Shown here one piece after another: positions 27,553 to 37,148 of a stretch of DNA of 64,000 nt. The notes under the pieces were generated by a model. The model was not told where the DNA came from. It did no database searches and was given only the letters and a program-made list of their open reading frames with translations. Each line of letters begins with the position of its first letter. Within the stretch, counting starts at the first letter, position 1. Position numbers and translations under genes: made by a program. Where the stretch lies: assembly GCA_963814435.1 (NCBI GenBank), contig CAWFCV010000028.1, positions 540,757-604,756 of the forward strand. The letters run 5' to 3'. This DNA comes from JAEUPI01 sp963814435 (GTDB lineage: Bacteria > Pseudomonadota > Gammaproteobacteria > Burkholderiales > Burkholderiaceae_C).

Positions 27553-30393
27553 ATGCGCGAGACCAACAGCACCTGCCCGTATTGCGGCGTCGGCTGCGGG
27601 GTCATCATTGAGAGTGAAGGTGAACAGATCACCGGCGTACGCGGCGATCCCGAGCACCCGGCCAACTTCGGCCGCCTGTGCAGCAAGGGCACGACGCTGC
27701 ACCTCACCGCCACGCAGACAGTGACGCGGCACACGCGACTGCTGCAGCCGATGCAGCGCGCGCGACGTGGCGCGGCGCCCGAAGCAATCGACTGGGACGG
27801 CGCACTCGACCTCGCGGCCGGGCGCATCGCGAGCACCGTGCGCGAGCACGGCCCCGATGCGGTGGGACTGTACCTGTCGGGCCAGCTGCTGACTGAGGAC
27901 TACTACGTCTTCAACAAGCTCGCGCGTGCACTGATCGGCACCAACAACGTCGACACGAACTCGCGGCTGTGCATGAGCTCGGCGGTGGCCGGCTACAAGC
28001 TCACGCTGGGCGCCGACGCGCCGCCCGCCTGCTACGAAGACCTGGACCACGCGCGCACGGTGTTCATCGCCGGCAGCAACCTGGCCTGGGCACACCCGGT
28101 GCTGATGCGCCGGCTGGAAGACGCGCGCCGCGCGAATCCCGATCAGAAGTGGATCGTCGTCGACCCGCGCCGCACCGAGACGGCGGGGATGGCCGACCTG
28201 CACCTGCAGATACAGCCCGGCACGGACATCACACTGTGCCACGGCATCGCCCACCTGCTGCTGTGGGCGGGCCTGGCCGACAACGCCTTCGTGGCCGCGC
28301 ACACGCAGGGTTTCGACGCGTACCGCGACCTCGTGCGCGAGCACACGCCCCAGGCGGTGGCGCGCGCCTGTGGCATTGCCGAGGGCGATCTCGTGCAGGC
28401 GGCCCGCTGGTTCGGTGGCAACACGCCGACGCTGTCGTTGTACTGCCAGGGTCTGAACCAGAGCGTCAACGGCACGCACAACAACGCCGCGCTGATCAAC
28501 CTGCACTTGTTGGCGGGCCAGATCGGCCGGCCGGGCGCCGGGCCGCTGTCGCTGACCGGCCAGCCCAACGCGATGGGCGGGCGTGAGGTGGGCGCACTGG
28601 CCAACCAACTGGCCGCGCACCGTGATCTCGTCAACCCGGCGCACCGCGCCGAGATGGCGGCGTTGTGGGGCGTGCCCGAGCTGCCGGCCGCACCCGGCAA
28701 GACGGCGGTCGAGATGTTCCAGGCCGCGGCCGACGGCGCCATCAAGCTGATGTGGATCGTCTGCACGAACCCGGCGCAGTCGATGCCCGACCAGGCCACC
28801 GTGCGCCGCGCCCTGGAGCGCTGCGAGTTCGTCATCGTGCAGGAGGCGTTTCGCACGACGGCCACCTGCGACTATGCCGATCTGCTGCTGCCAGCCGCCA
28901 CCTGGGGCGAGAAGGAGGGCACAGTCACCAACAGCGAGCGCCGCATCTCGCGTGTCCGTGCGGCGGTTGCGCCGGCCGGCGCTGCGCGCACCGATTGGCG
29001 CATCGCGGTCGACGTGGCGCACCGGCTCGAAGCGCGGCTCGAACGTCCGCGCAGCGACGGCCGCGCCAGCGGGTTCGGCCACTTCGACACGCCCGAAGCG
29101 ATCTGGAACGAGCATCGTGAGGCCACGCGCGGCTACGACCTCGACATCACCGGCCTGTCATACGTGATGCTCGACACGCAGGGTCCGCAGCAATGGCCGC
29201 TGGCCGAGGGCCAGGTCGCCGGCAGGAAGCGCCTCTACGCCGACGGCCGCTTCGTCTTCGCCGACGGCCGGGCGCGTTTCGCCGCGGTCAAGCCTCGCCC
29301 ACTGGCCGAGCCGCGCGATGCGCGCCATCCGTTCAGCCTGACCACGGGGCGACTGCGCGACCAATGGCATGGCATGAGCCGCACCGGCACGCTAGGGCGC
29401 CTGTTCGGCCATGCCGGCGAGCCGGCGATCGAGCTGCACCCCAGCGACATGGCGCGCCTGCGCGTGACGGCGGGCGACCTGTTGCAGGTGACCTCGCGTC
29501 GTGGTTCGATCGTGCTGCCGGCGCAGCCGAGCGACGCGATGGCGCCGATGCAGGCCCACATCGCGATGCACTGGGGCAGCGAGGTGCTCGGCGGCGCTGC
29601 CGCATCCGGCCTTCCGCTGGCCGGCGTGAACGCGCTGACCACCGGCGCGTTCTGCGCGCTCAGCAAGCAGCCCGAGCTGAAACACTGCGCCGTCAAGCTC
29701 ATCAGGGCCGAGCTGCCGTGGCGGCTGCTCGCGCTGGCCTGGTTGCCAGCCGAATGGGCCTACATGGCGCGCGCCGCATTGCGCGAAATGATGCCCTCGT
29801 TCGCCTATGCGGCCTGCGTGCCGTTCGGCCGCGAGCCGGATGCGCAGGGTCGACTGGGCGTGGCCTGGCGCGCCGCGGCGCACGAGGCCGCGCCGGATGC
29901 GGCGCTCGCGCGCATCGAGTCGCTGCTCGGTCTCGACCAGTCACTCGCGCTGCGTTATGCCGATCCGCGCCGCGGCCTGCGCCGCACGGTCGTGCTGCGC
30001 ACCGTGGGCGACGGCAGCCAACGCGTCGACGCCTTCCTGCTGGGTGGCCAGACCGAGGCCGAGCCCTGGTTGCGCGCGCTGCTGGTCGACGAGCAGCCGG
30101 CGCAGAGTTACGGCCGCGCGCTGCTGCGCGCCGGGGCCGCGCCACCGGCCGCGCTGGCCGCGCGGTCGCCGCAGGTGTGCACCTGCCACGATGTGAGCGA
30201 GGTGCGCATCCTCAAAGCGCTGAGCGCGATCGACGGCGCGCCCGACGATCGGTTCGCAGCGTTGCAGCAGCAACTGCGCTGCGGCACCTCGTGCGGCTCG
30301 TGCCTGCCGGCGCTCAGGCGTCTGGTAGGCGAGCGACCGACTGATGCGGCAGCGGCGTCGCCATCCGAAGTGACGACCTTGCTGGCGGGTTGA
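27553..30393 (+). CDS. nasA: assimilatory nitrate reductase catalytic subunit
   Basis: 946 residues. The N-terminal 4Fe-4S site CPYCGVGCGV...LCSKG is followed by the bis-MGD molybdopterin core (NTNSRLCMSSAVAGYK-type segment, GSNLAWAHPV, GLNQSVNGTHNN, RPGAGPLSLTGQPNAMGGREVG) and the C-terminal cofactor-binding domain (HPFSLTTGRLRDQWHGMSRTG). A BFD-like [2Fe-2S] domain closes the protein (CTCHDVSE...CGTSCGSCLPAL), as in NasA of enteric bacteria. It reduces nitrate to nitrite in the cytoplasm. The long frame has no indel, in contrast to nirB and nrtD. Confidence 0.95.
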   Translation: MRETNSTCPYCGVGCGVIIESEGEQITGVRGDPEHPANFGRLCSKGTTLHLTATQTVTRHTRLLQPMQRARRGAAPEAIDWDGALDLAAGRIASTVREHGPDAVGLYLSGQLLTEDYYVFNKLARALIGTNNVDTNSRLCMSSAVAGYKLTLGADAPPACYEDLDHARTVFIAGSNLAWAHPVLMRRLEDARRANPDQKWIVVDPRRTETAGMADLHLQIQPGTDITLCHGIAHLLLWAGLADNAFVAAHTQGFDAYRDLVREHTPQAVARACGIAEGDLVQAARWFGGNTPTLSLYCQGLNQSVNGTHNNAALINLHLLAGQIGRPGAGPLSLTGQPNAMGGREVGALANQLAAHRDLVNPAHRAEMAALWGVPELPAAPGKTAVEMFQAAADGAIKLMWIVCTNPAQSMPDQATVRRALERCEFVIVQEAFRTTATCDYADLLLPAATWGEKEGTVTNSERRISRVRAAVAPAGAARTDWRIAVDVAHRLEARLERPRSDGRASGFGHFDTPEAIWNEHREATRGYDLDITGLSYVMLDTQGPQQWPLAEGQVAGRKRLYADGRFVFADGRARFAAVKPRPLAEPRDARHPFSLTTGRLRDQWHGMSRTGTLGRLFGHAGEPAIELHPSDMARLRVTAGDLLQVTSRRGSIVLPAQPSDAMAPMQAHIAMHWGSEVLGGAAASGLPLAGVNALTTGAFCALSKQPELKHCAVKLIRAELPWRLLALAWLPAEWAYMARAALREMMPSFAYAACVPFGREPDAQGRLGVAWRAAAHEAAPDAALARIESLLGLDQSLALRYADPRRGLRRTVVLRTVGDGSQRVDAFLLGGQTEAEPWLRALLVDEQPAQSYGRALLRAGAAPPAALAARSPQVCTCHDVSEVRILKALSAIDGAPDDRFAALQQQLRCGTSCGSCLPALRRLVGERPTDAAAASPSEVTTLLAG

Positions 30394-30592
30394 GGGCCGT
30401 CCGCACTTCAGATTGACCGGCGGCTGCGTTGAGGCCCGGCTCTGGCTGCCGCCGATCGACCTGATCACGCGCCGGCTGCGTGCGAAGTCGCCGCCGGCGC
30501 GCGCCTTCGTCGAGCCGAACAACCCGCGTCTGCGCAGTGGCGTGTCCGAGACTTGATCCTAAGCAAGCATTTGCGCCCGGGCTCGACGGCGA

Positions 30593-30606
30593 TTGATGTC
30601 GATCAG
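30593..30606 (+). promoter_or_regulatory. FNR/DNR-like box TTGAT-GTCG-ATCAG
   Basis: Matches the FNR-type consensus TTGAT-N4-ATCAA at 9 of 10 defined positions. Its centre (30599.5) is 61 bases before the octaheme cytochrome ATG, so an FNR-type start site at +41.5 would fall near 30641. Suggests induction under oxygen limitation. Confidence 0.55.
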
Positions 30607-30660
30607 GCCAAGAACGGCTGGAAGTCGAATACTCCACCGTGTATTTCTGGTCCTGAGCGG

Positions 30661-32311
30661 ATGGACAAGACGATGAGAACCCACCCCAGCGCCCATCTCG
30701 TCGCCATTGCATCGGTGTTGACGATCCTGCTGACGGGCCAAGTCGCGCTCGCACAGGCCCAGGACGCCAAGACCGTCAAGCTCAACACCACGGCCGACCA
30801 CAGCAAGTTCAAGGAACTGCAGCAGCAACTTCGCACTCCGGGCCGGAAGTCACCAAGGCCTGCCTGCACCTGCCACACCGAGGCCGCCAACCAGATCCAC
30901 CGCACCAAGCACTGGACCTGGGAGTTCCTCAACCCGGACAACAACCAGACGCTGGGCAAGAAGAACGTCATCAACAACTTCTGCATCTCGATCCCGTCGA
31001 ATTACGCCTTCTGCACCACTTGCCACGTCGGCTACGGCTGGAAGGACGAGAACTTCGACTTCAAGTCGGAGAGCAACGTCGACTGCCTGGTCTGCCACGA
31101 CACCACCGGCAACTACAAGAAGCCGCCGGGCCTGGCCGGGCAACCCGATCGTACAAGGACATGGAGTTCCCGCCCGGCTCGGGCAAGATCGTCAAGGCGC
31201 GTCGACCTGGCCAAGGTCGCCCAGAAGGTCGGCAAGACCAGCCGCGACAACTGCGGCGCCTGCCACTTCTTCGGCGGCGGCGGCGACGGCGTCAAGCACG
31301 GCGACATGGACAGCTCGCTGGCGGCGCCCGACAAGGAACTCGACGTGCACATGGACGCCACGGGCCTGGACTTCACCTGCGGCACCTGCCACAAGACCTC
31401 CAGCCACGACGTGCCGGGCAGCCGCTACACGCCGACCGCAAAGGACAGCAAGGGCGCGCCACATGCGCGGCAAGGCCGACGACCAGGCAACCCGGCCACC
31501 TGCCAGGCCTGCCACGGCAACAGCCGCCCGCACAAGAAGGACGCGCGGCTGAATCAGCACGCCAGCAAGATCGCCTGCCAGACCTGCCATATCCCGACCA
31601 TCGCGCGCGGCGGCGTCGCCACCAAGATGTCCTGGGACTGGTCGACCGCCGGCAAGCTGGACGCCGACGGCAAGCCGATCACCACGAAGGACGCCAAGGG
31701 CCGCGTCATCTACGACTCGCAGCAAGGGCGACTTCACCCTCGGCGAGAACGTCATGCCCGAATACCTCTGGTTCAACGGCAAGGTCGAACTACACCCTGC
31801 TCGGCGACAAGGTCGACAAGACCGACGGCGTCGATCACCGCATCAACACGCTCGGCGGCAGCCCGGACGACGGCAAGTCGATGATCTGGCCGATGAAGGT
31901 GTTCCGCGGCAAGCAGCCCTACGACCCGGTCAACAAGACGCTGGTCATGCCGCACACCGCCGGCAACGACGACAGCGGCTACTGGAAGAACTTCGACTGG
32001 GAAAAGGCCATCGCCGACGGCATGCAGGACGTCGGCGCGCCCTTCTCCGGCAAGGTCGATTTCATCAAGACCGAGATGTCCTGGCCGATCACCCACATGG
32101 TCGCGCCCAAGGACAAGGCGCTCGGACTGCGTCGACTGCCACAGCCAAGACGGCCGCCTGGCAGAACGTCAAAGGCATCTACATGCCGGGCCGCGGCGAC
32201 AACAACCAGCTGCTCGACATGGCCGGCTGGGCACTCGCCCTGCTGACCCTGCTCGGCGTGCTGGTCCACGGCGCCGGCCGCATCTCACGCCGCAAGCACA
32301 GGAAAGGATAA
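30661..32311 (+). CDS. octaheme c-type cytochrome, tetrathionate-reductase (OTR) family (frameshifts)
   Basis: Corrected reading gives a signal peptide (LTGQVALAQAQ), eight CxxCH heme sites in order (CLHCH, CTTCH, CLVCH, CGACH, CGTCH, CQACH, CQTCH, CVDCH) and a C-terminal membrane helix (LLDMAGWALALLTLLGVLVHGAG) followed by a basic tail. Segments such as RTKHWTWEF and VINNFCISIPSN are typical of OTR. Purified OTR reduces tetrathionate, nitrite and hydroxylamine in vitro; its role in cells is unsettled. At least seven one-base indels (near 30842, 30872, 31154, 31198, 31461, 31485, 31727, 31790, 32129) break the frame. Followed by cytochrome b, cytochrome c and rhodanese genes. Confidence 0.78.
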
Positions 32312-32316
32312 GATCA

Positions 32317-32934
32317 ATGACACGAAAGAATCTACGTCTTCAAGGGCTTCGAGCGTTTCTGGCACTGGTCGCAGGCCGCGCTGATCATCTTCATGCTGAT
32401 CACCGGCTTCGAGGTGCATGGCACCTACCGGCTCTTCGGCTTCGGCAGGGCGGTGAAACTGCACACCATCGCCGCCTGGTCGCTGATCGGGCTGTGGGTG
32501 TTCGCCATCTTCTGGCACTTCACCACCGGCGAGTGGAAGCAGTACATCCCGACCACGGACAAGGTGATGGCCATGATCAAGTTCTACTCGGTCGGCATCT
32601 TCAGCAATGCGCCGCACCCGTTCAAGCCGACCACGCTGAAGAAGCACAACCCGCTGCAGCGCCTGGCCTATCTCGGCGTGCTGCTGTTCATCGGGCCGCT
32701 GATCTGGTTCACCGGCTGGTTCTACCTGTTCTTTGGCGACTGGGCGGCCTGGGGCCTGGACGAACCTGTCGCTGCGAGTGGGTGGCGTTCTTCCACACCG
32801 TCGGCGCCTTCATGATGCTGGCTTTCCTGATCGCCCACGTCTACCTGACCACCGCCGGCCATACGCCCACGGCGCACATCAAGGCGATGATCACCGGCTG
32901 GGAAGAAGTCGAGCAGGCCGACCGGGCCACCTGA
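32317..32934 (+). CDS. cytochrome b561-type membrane subunit (frameshifts)
   Basis: About 205 residues when corrected, with four membrane helices. Candidate heme-b histidines lie in FERFWHWSQAALII, VKLHTIAAW, FAIFWHFTTGEW and FFHTVGAFMMLAFLIAHVYL. It resembles the cytochrome b subunits that exchange electrons between the quinone pool and periplasmic multiheme cytochromes. It begins five bases after the octaheme gene, so it is probably that protein's quinone-linked partner. Indels near 32331 and 32766 break the frame. Confidence 0.78.
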   Translation: MTRKNLRLQGLRAFLALVAGRADHLHADHRLRGAWHLPALRLRQGGETAHHRRLVADRAVGVRHLLALHHRRVEAVHPDHGQGDGHDQVLLGRHLQQCAAPVQADHAEEAQPAAAPGLSRRAAVHRAADLVHRLVLPVLWRLGGLGPGRTCRCEWVAFFHTVGAFMMLAFLIAHVYLTTAGHTPTAHIKAMITGWEEVEQADRAT

Positions 32935-32971
32935 GCGCACAGATCCTGTCTTGAACCCACGGAGTCACACC

Positions 32972-33367
32972 ATGAAGGTCTCCCGCCTCCTTCACCGCCG
33001 CCGCGATGACGGCCCTGCTGGTCACGACGTTCTCGGCCCAGGCCTACGAGGCCGACTGGAAGCGCGGCCGCGTCTATTACCGCAGCGTCTGCACGTCCTG
33101 CCACGTCGCCAACCCGGTGGGCAGCATCAACCCGAGCGCGCAAGACCGAAGGCCGAGTGGGCCACGTACCTGAAGGCCGACAAGCACGCCAAGGGCAAGG
33201 ACACGGTCAAGCAGTACGTCAGCAAGGCCTACCGCGCCAGCATCAAGGCCAGCAACAAGGCGGCCGAGAAGTTTGCCGACGTGCCCGATCAGGAGCTGGC
33301 CGAGGACATCAAGGCCTTCCTGCTGAAAGGCGCGAAGGACGGTGATGCCCCGGCGAGCTGCAGCTGA
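32972..33367 (+). CDS. small monoheme cytochrome c (frameshifts)
   Basis: About 130 residues when corrected: signal peptide (TALLVTTFSAQAYEA), a single CTSCH heme site close to the mature N-terminus and a lysine-rich helical C-terminal part (WATYLKADKHAKGKDTVKQY, ELAEDIKAFLLKG). One-base insertions near 32990, 33141 and 33148 break the frame. The closing CS residues are extra to the heme motif. Probably a periplasmic electron shuttle for the octaheme/cytochrome b pair; no closer family was recognised. Confidence 0.7.
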   Translation: MKVSRLLHRRRDDGPAGHDVLGPGLRGRLEARPRLLPQRLHVLPRRQPGGQHQPERARPKAEWATYLKADKHAKGKDTVKQYVSKAYRASIKASNKAAEKFADVPDQELAEDIKAFLLKGAKDGDAPASCS

Positions 33368-33476
33368 GCCCACGCGATCGCGACCCCGCATCGGGCCTGG
33401 CACGCGCGGGTCCGCGACAACGAACCGACCGAAACACCCACCCTGATCTGAATCCTGGTTGCAATAGGAGATCGTC

Positions 33477-34634
33477 ATGACACTGAAGAGGCTGTCCCTG
33501 GTGTTGGCGCTGGCGGCGCTCTGCGCCGCCCCGCCGCTGCTGGCCCAGACCGCCGCACCGGCCACTGCGGCCACCGCCGCGCAGCCCAAGGAGGGCTGGT
33601 ACCGCGTGATCGTCGACACCGCCTTCATGCGCGCCAATGTCGACATCCCGCCGAAGAAGGGCGTGATGGTGATCGACTCGCGCCCGGCCGCGCGTCAGTT
33701 CGACCCTGGACACATCCCCGGCGCTATCAACATTCCGGATACGCAATTCGAGAAGATGACGAGCAAGCTGCCGGCCGACAAGGCCACGCTGCTGGTCTTC
33801 TACTGCGGTGGCGTCGAGTGCATGCTGAGCCACAACTCGGCCTTCAAGGCCGAGAAGCTCGGCTTCGGCAACATCAAGGTCTATGCCGCCGGCATGCCGG
33901 AGTGGAAGGCCGCCGGCGGCGCGGTGTCGGTCTCGATGGCACACATCAAGAAGCTCGCGGCCGACAAGGAGCCTCACGTGCTGATCGACGCACGGCCCCG
34001 CCGCGTGGCCGAGAAGGGCATGATCCCCGGCGCGATCAACATCCCGGATACCGAGTTCGACAAGCTGACCGCCCAGTTGCCGGCCGACAAGGCCGTGCCG
34101 CTGATCTTTTATTGCGGCGGGCTGGAATGCGTGCTGAGCGACAAGTCAGCCGACAAGGCACGCAAACTCGGCTACAGCAACGTGCTGACCTACCCCGAGG
34201 GCTACCCGGAATGGGAAGCCGCGCATGGCGGCGCGACGGCGGCGACAGCCGCGCCGGCGACCGGTGGCGCCCCGGCGGCGGCGCCCGCGGCCGCGCTGGT
34301 GCCGGGCAAGGAGAAGGGCTCGGTCACGGTGGCCTCGTTCCAGCAGGTCTGGAACGCCAACCCGGCAGCGGTGATGCTGGTCGACGTGCGCGACGCGAAA
34401 GAGTACGTCGCGGGCGCGATCAAAGGCGCCGTGAACCTGCCGATCAACGAGCTCGAGAAGAAGATCGGCACCCTGCCACTCGACAAGCCGGTCGTCTTCA
34501 TCTGCGGCACGGGGGCGCGTTCGGGCGAGGCCTACGACATGGTCAAGCTGTATCGCGCCGAGGTACAGGCCTACTTCCTCGACGCGGAGGCCAAGTTCAT
34601 GGCCGACGGCGGCTACACGATGAAGCAGAAGTGA
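33477..34634 (+). CDS. periplasmic triple-rhodanese-domain protein
   Basis: 385 residues: signal peptide, then three rhodanese domains. Domains 1 and 2 are close repeats (VIDSRPAARQF...HIPGAINIPDT...FYCGGVECMLS and LIDARPRRVAE...MIPGAINIPDT...FYCGGLECVLS). An Ala/Pro linker (about residues 250-280) leads to domain 3 (LVDVRDAKEYVAGAIKGAVNLP...FICGTGARSG). Each has a loop cysteine able to carry persulfide. The export signal makes it a periplasmic sulfurtransferase or sulfur-binding protein. Intact frame, 109 bases after the cytochrome c gene. Confidence 0.85.
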   Translation: MTLKRLSLVLALAALCAAPPLLAQTAAPATAATAAQPKEGWYRVIVDTAFMRANVDIPPKKGVMVIDSRPAARQFDPGHIPGAINIPDTQFEKMTSKLPADKATLLVFYCGGVECMLSHNSAFKAEKLGFGNIKVYAAGMPEWKAAGGAVSVSMAHIKKLAADKEPHVLIDARPRRVAEKGMIPGAINIPDTEFDKLTAQLPADKAVPLIFYCGGLECVLSDKSADKARKLGYSNVLTYPEGYPEWEAAHGGATAATAAPATGGAPAAAPAAALVPGKEKGSVTVASFQQVWNANPAAVMLVDVRDAKEYVAGAIKGAVNLPINELEKKIGTLPLDKPVVFICGTGARSGEAYDMVKLYRAEVQAYFLDAEAKFMADGGYTMKQK

Positions 34635-34973
34635 TCGGGGCGGCCCCTGGCTGCGTGGCGGTACTGCGCGCAGCGCCGTGCATGCGGGCCGTCAGCCCCG
34701 CTTGCCGCCGAACGCCCGTGCTGACGCTGTCTTCGTCGAAGAGATGGATGCGAGCGGCTTCGCTGCGGCCGCACTGCCCCAGCACTGCTCCGCGCACAGC
34801 CGCCATCGCGAGGATTGCGTCGCGCTTCGAGGCCAGTGCTCGGGAGGAGCGCATACTCGAACCTCGGCACTTTGCGGACGGTGGCCAGATGCTGGGTGAC
34901 GCCCTTGCGGTGATCGACGGGCCATGGTCTGGGCATGCCCGCGCTGGCCGGCGCCGGCCGATGGGGTGATCGA
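34635..34973. other. 339-bp intergenic region without a convincing gene
   Basis: Between the rhodanese gene and an orphan binding-protein gene. Short open frames exist on both strands, but none shows a domain, a ribosome-binding site or plausible codon use. No strong hairpin or promoter was seen. Confidence 0.5.
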
Positions 34974-35996
34974 ATGCATCGACGTCGAAGCCTGACCGCA
35001 TTGGCCACCCTGGCTCTCGGTGGTGTGCTGCCGCAGGCATGGTCGCAGCCGCGTCGAGCAGGCACGACGCGAAGGATCGGCGTGCTTAACGCGACGGCCG
35101 ACCCGGAACCGAGCACGCCCGGCCCGCAACGCAGTTTTCCCATTGCGCTGCGGCACCTGGGTTGGACCGAGGGCGAGAATCTGGTCATCGAGCGCTTGTT
35201 CGCCGACTTTCGGGCAGAGCGCCTGCCAGGCTTGGCCGAGGTTTTGCTGCGCAACGGCCCGGATCTGCTTGTCACGTTGGGTGCCTCGGCCACCCTCGCC
35301 GCAGCGCGCGCGACCCGGACCGTCCCGATCCTATTTCTGCAGGTGCCTTTTCCCGTCGAGCAGGGCCTGATCGAATCGTTCGCGCGGCCCGGTCGCAACC
35401 TCAGCGGCCTGAGTTTCCAGAATGGTCGCGAGGTCTTTCTCAAGCAGCTCGAATACCTGCGCAACGTGGCGCCCGCGGCGCGTCGTGTGGCATGGCTCTT
35501 CGAAGGAGCCATTGCCGAAACCCTTGCCGGCGGCCAATTCGATGTCGTGGCTGTGGTAAGGGCCGCTACGATGGGCTTGGGCTTCGAGGTCCGGTTCTTT
35601 GACACACGCAGCATCGAAGACGTCGATGTTGCGCTGGCCGCGGCCGCTGGCTGGCGGGCGCAGGCCCTGTTGGTCGGTGGCACCCTTGCCTACGCGCAAC
35701 GCGCGCACATCGCCGATTTCGCGTTGCGCAAGCGCTGGCCCTGCGTTTCCGCTGACATCGATCTGGTGGACGCGGGTGCGCTGATGGCCTATGGGCCTTC
35801 GCCGGCCGAGGGGCCGATGCTGCTGGCGCACTTCGCCACGATGGCCGACCGCATCCTTCGCGGCACCAACCCCGCCGACATGCCGGTCGAGCAGCCGAGC
35901 CGATACGACCTGGCGATCAACCTGAAGACAGCCCGGGCGCTGGGCCTGACGTTCCCGCAGTCGGTGCGGCTTCGTGCCGAGCGGGTGATCGAATGA
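34974..35996 (+). CDS. ABC transporter substrate-binding protein (TrpX-like family)
   Basis: 340 residues: signal peptide (HRRRSLTALATLALGGVLPQAWS), then a two-lobed binding fold with RRIGVLNATADPEP, LRHLGWTEGENLVIERLFAD, LVTLGASATLAAARATRTVPI and a C-terminal PVEQPSRYDLAINLKTARALGL. This pattern is common in the many uncharacterised TrpX-like binding proteins of Burkholderiales. No permease or ATPase gene is adjacent, so the ligand and partner are unknown. Followed by a long perfect hairpin. Confidence 0.82.
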   Translation: MHRRRSLTALATLALGGVLPQAWSQPRRAGTTRRIGVLNATADPEPSTPGPQRSFPIALRHLGWTEGENLVIERLFADFRAERLPGLAEVLLRNGPDLLVTLGASATLAAARATRTVPILFLQVPFPVEQGLIESFARPGRNLSGLSFQNGREVFLKQLEYLRNVAPAARRVAWLFEGAIAETLAGGQFDVVAVVRAATMGLGFEVRFFDTRSIEDVDVALAAAAGWRAQALLVGGTLAYAQRAHIADFALRKRWPCVSADIDLVDAGALMAYGPSPAEGPMLLAHFATMADRILRGTNPADMPVEQPSRYDLAINLKTARALGLTFPQSVRLRAERVIE

Positions 35997-36014
35997 CCGC
36001 TGCGACGCCTTCCC

Positions 36015-36048
36015 CCGGCCATCGGCGCAGACTTGCGCCGATGGCCGG
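36015..36048 (+). terminator. long perfect hairpin after the binding-protein gene
   Basis: A 15-bp perfect stem (36015-36029 with 36034-36048) around the loop GACT, 18 bases past the stop codon. No T-run follows, so it may act as a transcript-stabilising or Rho-independent-like structure. The rest of 36049-36300 shows no recognisable gene. Confidence 0.6.
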
Positions 36049-36300
36049 CTGGCACGCATGAGCTGGGCCCGACTTCTGACGCTAGCCAGCTGGAGCATGG
36101 CCAGGCGAGATGCCAGGAAGCCGCCCGTGGCCAGCGACTCTGGATGGCCGGGTCCTACCCCACAGCGGCGCAGCTTCAATGTCGGCTGCACGCCAAGGTG
36201 CTGGCGAGCGCCGACTGCCGCAACGCTGGCAGCGGCTCGTCCAGGGTTCGTGCCGCTGACGCTTGCGGACTGAGCGTTCGGTGCGTCGCCCGCAGGACCC

Positions 36301-37047
36301 TCAGCCGCGGAAGATCGCCTCCAGGTCGACTTCCTCGGTCGCTGTCTCGAGCTTCATGCTGCCCTCGATGTGGTTCAGGTGTTCGAGCATCAGGCGCTCG
36401 GCCCGGGCGGCATCGCGCTTGGCGATCGCATCGATGATCTGCGAGTGTTCGTCGGCGCGGCAACTCGTGGTCGTGGGTGCGTCGTACAGAAAGATCATCA
36501 GGCAGGTCAGCACCGACAATTCACGCATGCTGCGCGCCAGCGCGGTGTTGCCGGCCAGCTCGGCCGCCAGCGAATGAAACTCGCCCGACAGGCGGATCAC
36601 CGCGCGCTTGTCGTCACGCCGGCGGGCATCGACCTCGAGATCCTGGTGCCGCCGCAGGCGCGCGAGCTTCTCCGGCGTCAACGTCTCGATAAGGCGGCGC
36701 AGCACGGCCGGCTCGATCAATCGTCGGGCCTCGAAGACGTCGAGCGCCTGCTCGATGGTGGGCTTGGCCACGTAGGCGCCACGCTGCGGGTAAAGCTCGA
36801 CGATCTGCTCGTGCGCCAGGCGTGCGAGCACCTCGCGGACGCGCGCGCGGCTGACGCTGAAGATGTCGGCCAGCCGCTCCTCGACCAGCTTGGTGCCCGG
36901 GTGCAGCCGGTGCTCGAGGATCGCCACGTAGATCTTCTCGTAGATCTCGTCGTGGGTGTTCTCGCGCTGCAGGCGAGCCGGCGAGGCACTGGGGCGCGTG
37001 GGTCGGGTCGGCATGGCGCGGTTCAAGTTGGCGAGGGCGTCGGACAT
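36301..37047 (-). CDS. GntR-family regulator, FCD type
   Basis: 248 residues. A winged-helix N-terminus (about 28-95: IYEKIYVAILEHRLHPGTKL, SVSRARVREVLARLAHEQIV, RGAYVAKP) is followed by the helical FCD ligand domain (FEARRLIEPAVLRRLIE, FHSLAAELAGNTAL, DEHSQIIDAIAKRDA) with the usual His/Asp metal or ligand residues. It is likely the regulator of the adjacent catabolic genes. The same TGTNNACA-like element occurs upstream of it (37109-37117) and in the divergent region at 37930-38104. Confidence 0.9.
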   Translation of the reverse strand: MSDALANLNRAMPTRPTRPSASPARLQRENTHDEIYEKIYVAILEHRLHPGTKLVEERLADIFSVSRARVREVLARLAHEQIVELYPQRGAYVAKPTIEQALDVFEARRLIEPAVLRRLIETLTPEKLARLRRHQDLEVDARRRDDKRAVIRLSGEFHSLAAELAGNTALARSMRELSVLTCLMIFLYDAPTTTSCRADEHSQIIDAIAKRDAARAERLMLEHLNHIEGSMKLETATEEVDLEAIFRG

Positions 37048-37148
37048 GGGGCGCCTGGACGCAAGGCAGCCGGCGTGATCCGAATGGCCACCGATTGTAT
37101 GGACCGGGTCGTCGACACCAATCGGCGCGGCGGTCAGAGGATGGTCGG

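Noticed and set aside
24997..29115. 1372-codon open frame on the minus strand opposite nirB, nirD and nasA
   Set aside because: It is the antisense shadow of GC-rich coding DNA: low-complexity His/Arg/Ala-rich translation, no domain, and it covers well-supported genes on the plus strand.
34597..35040. Minus-strand frame overlapping the rhodanese 3' end and the following gap
   Set aside because: No ribosome-binding site or domain, overlap with well-supported genes on the other strand, and composition like antisense shadow.
36049..36300. Possible small genes after the orphan binding-protein gene
   Set aside because: Several short frames on both strands, none with a start signal or recognisable product.
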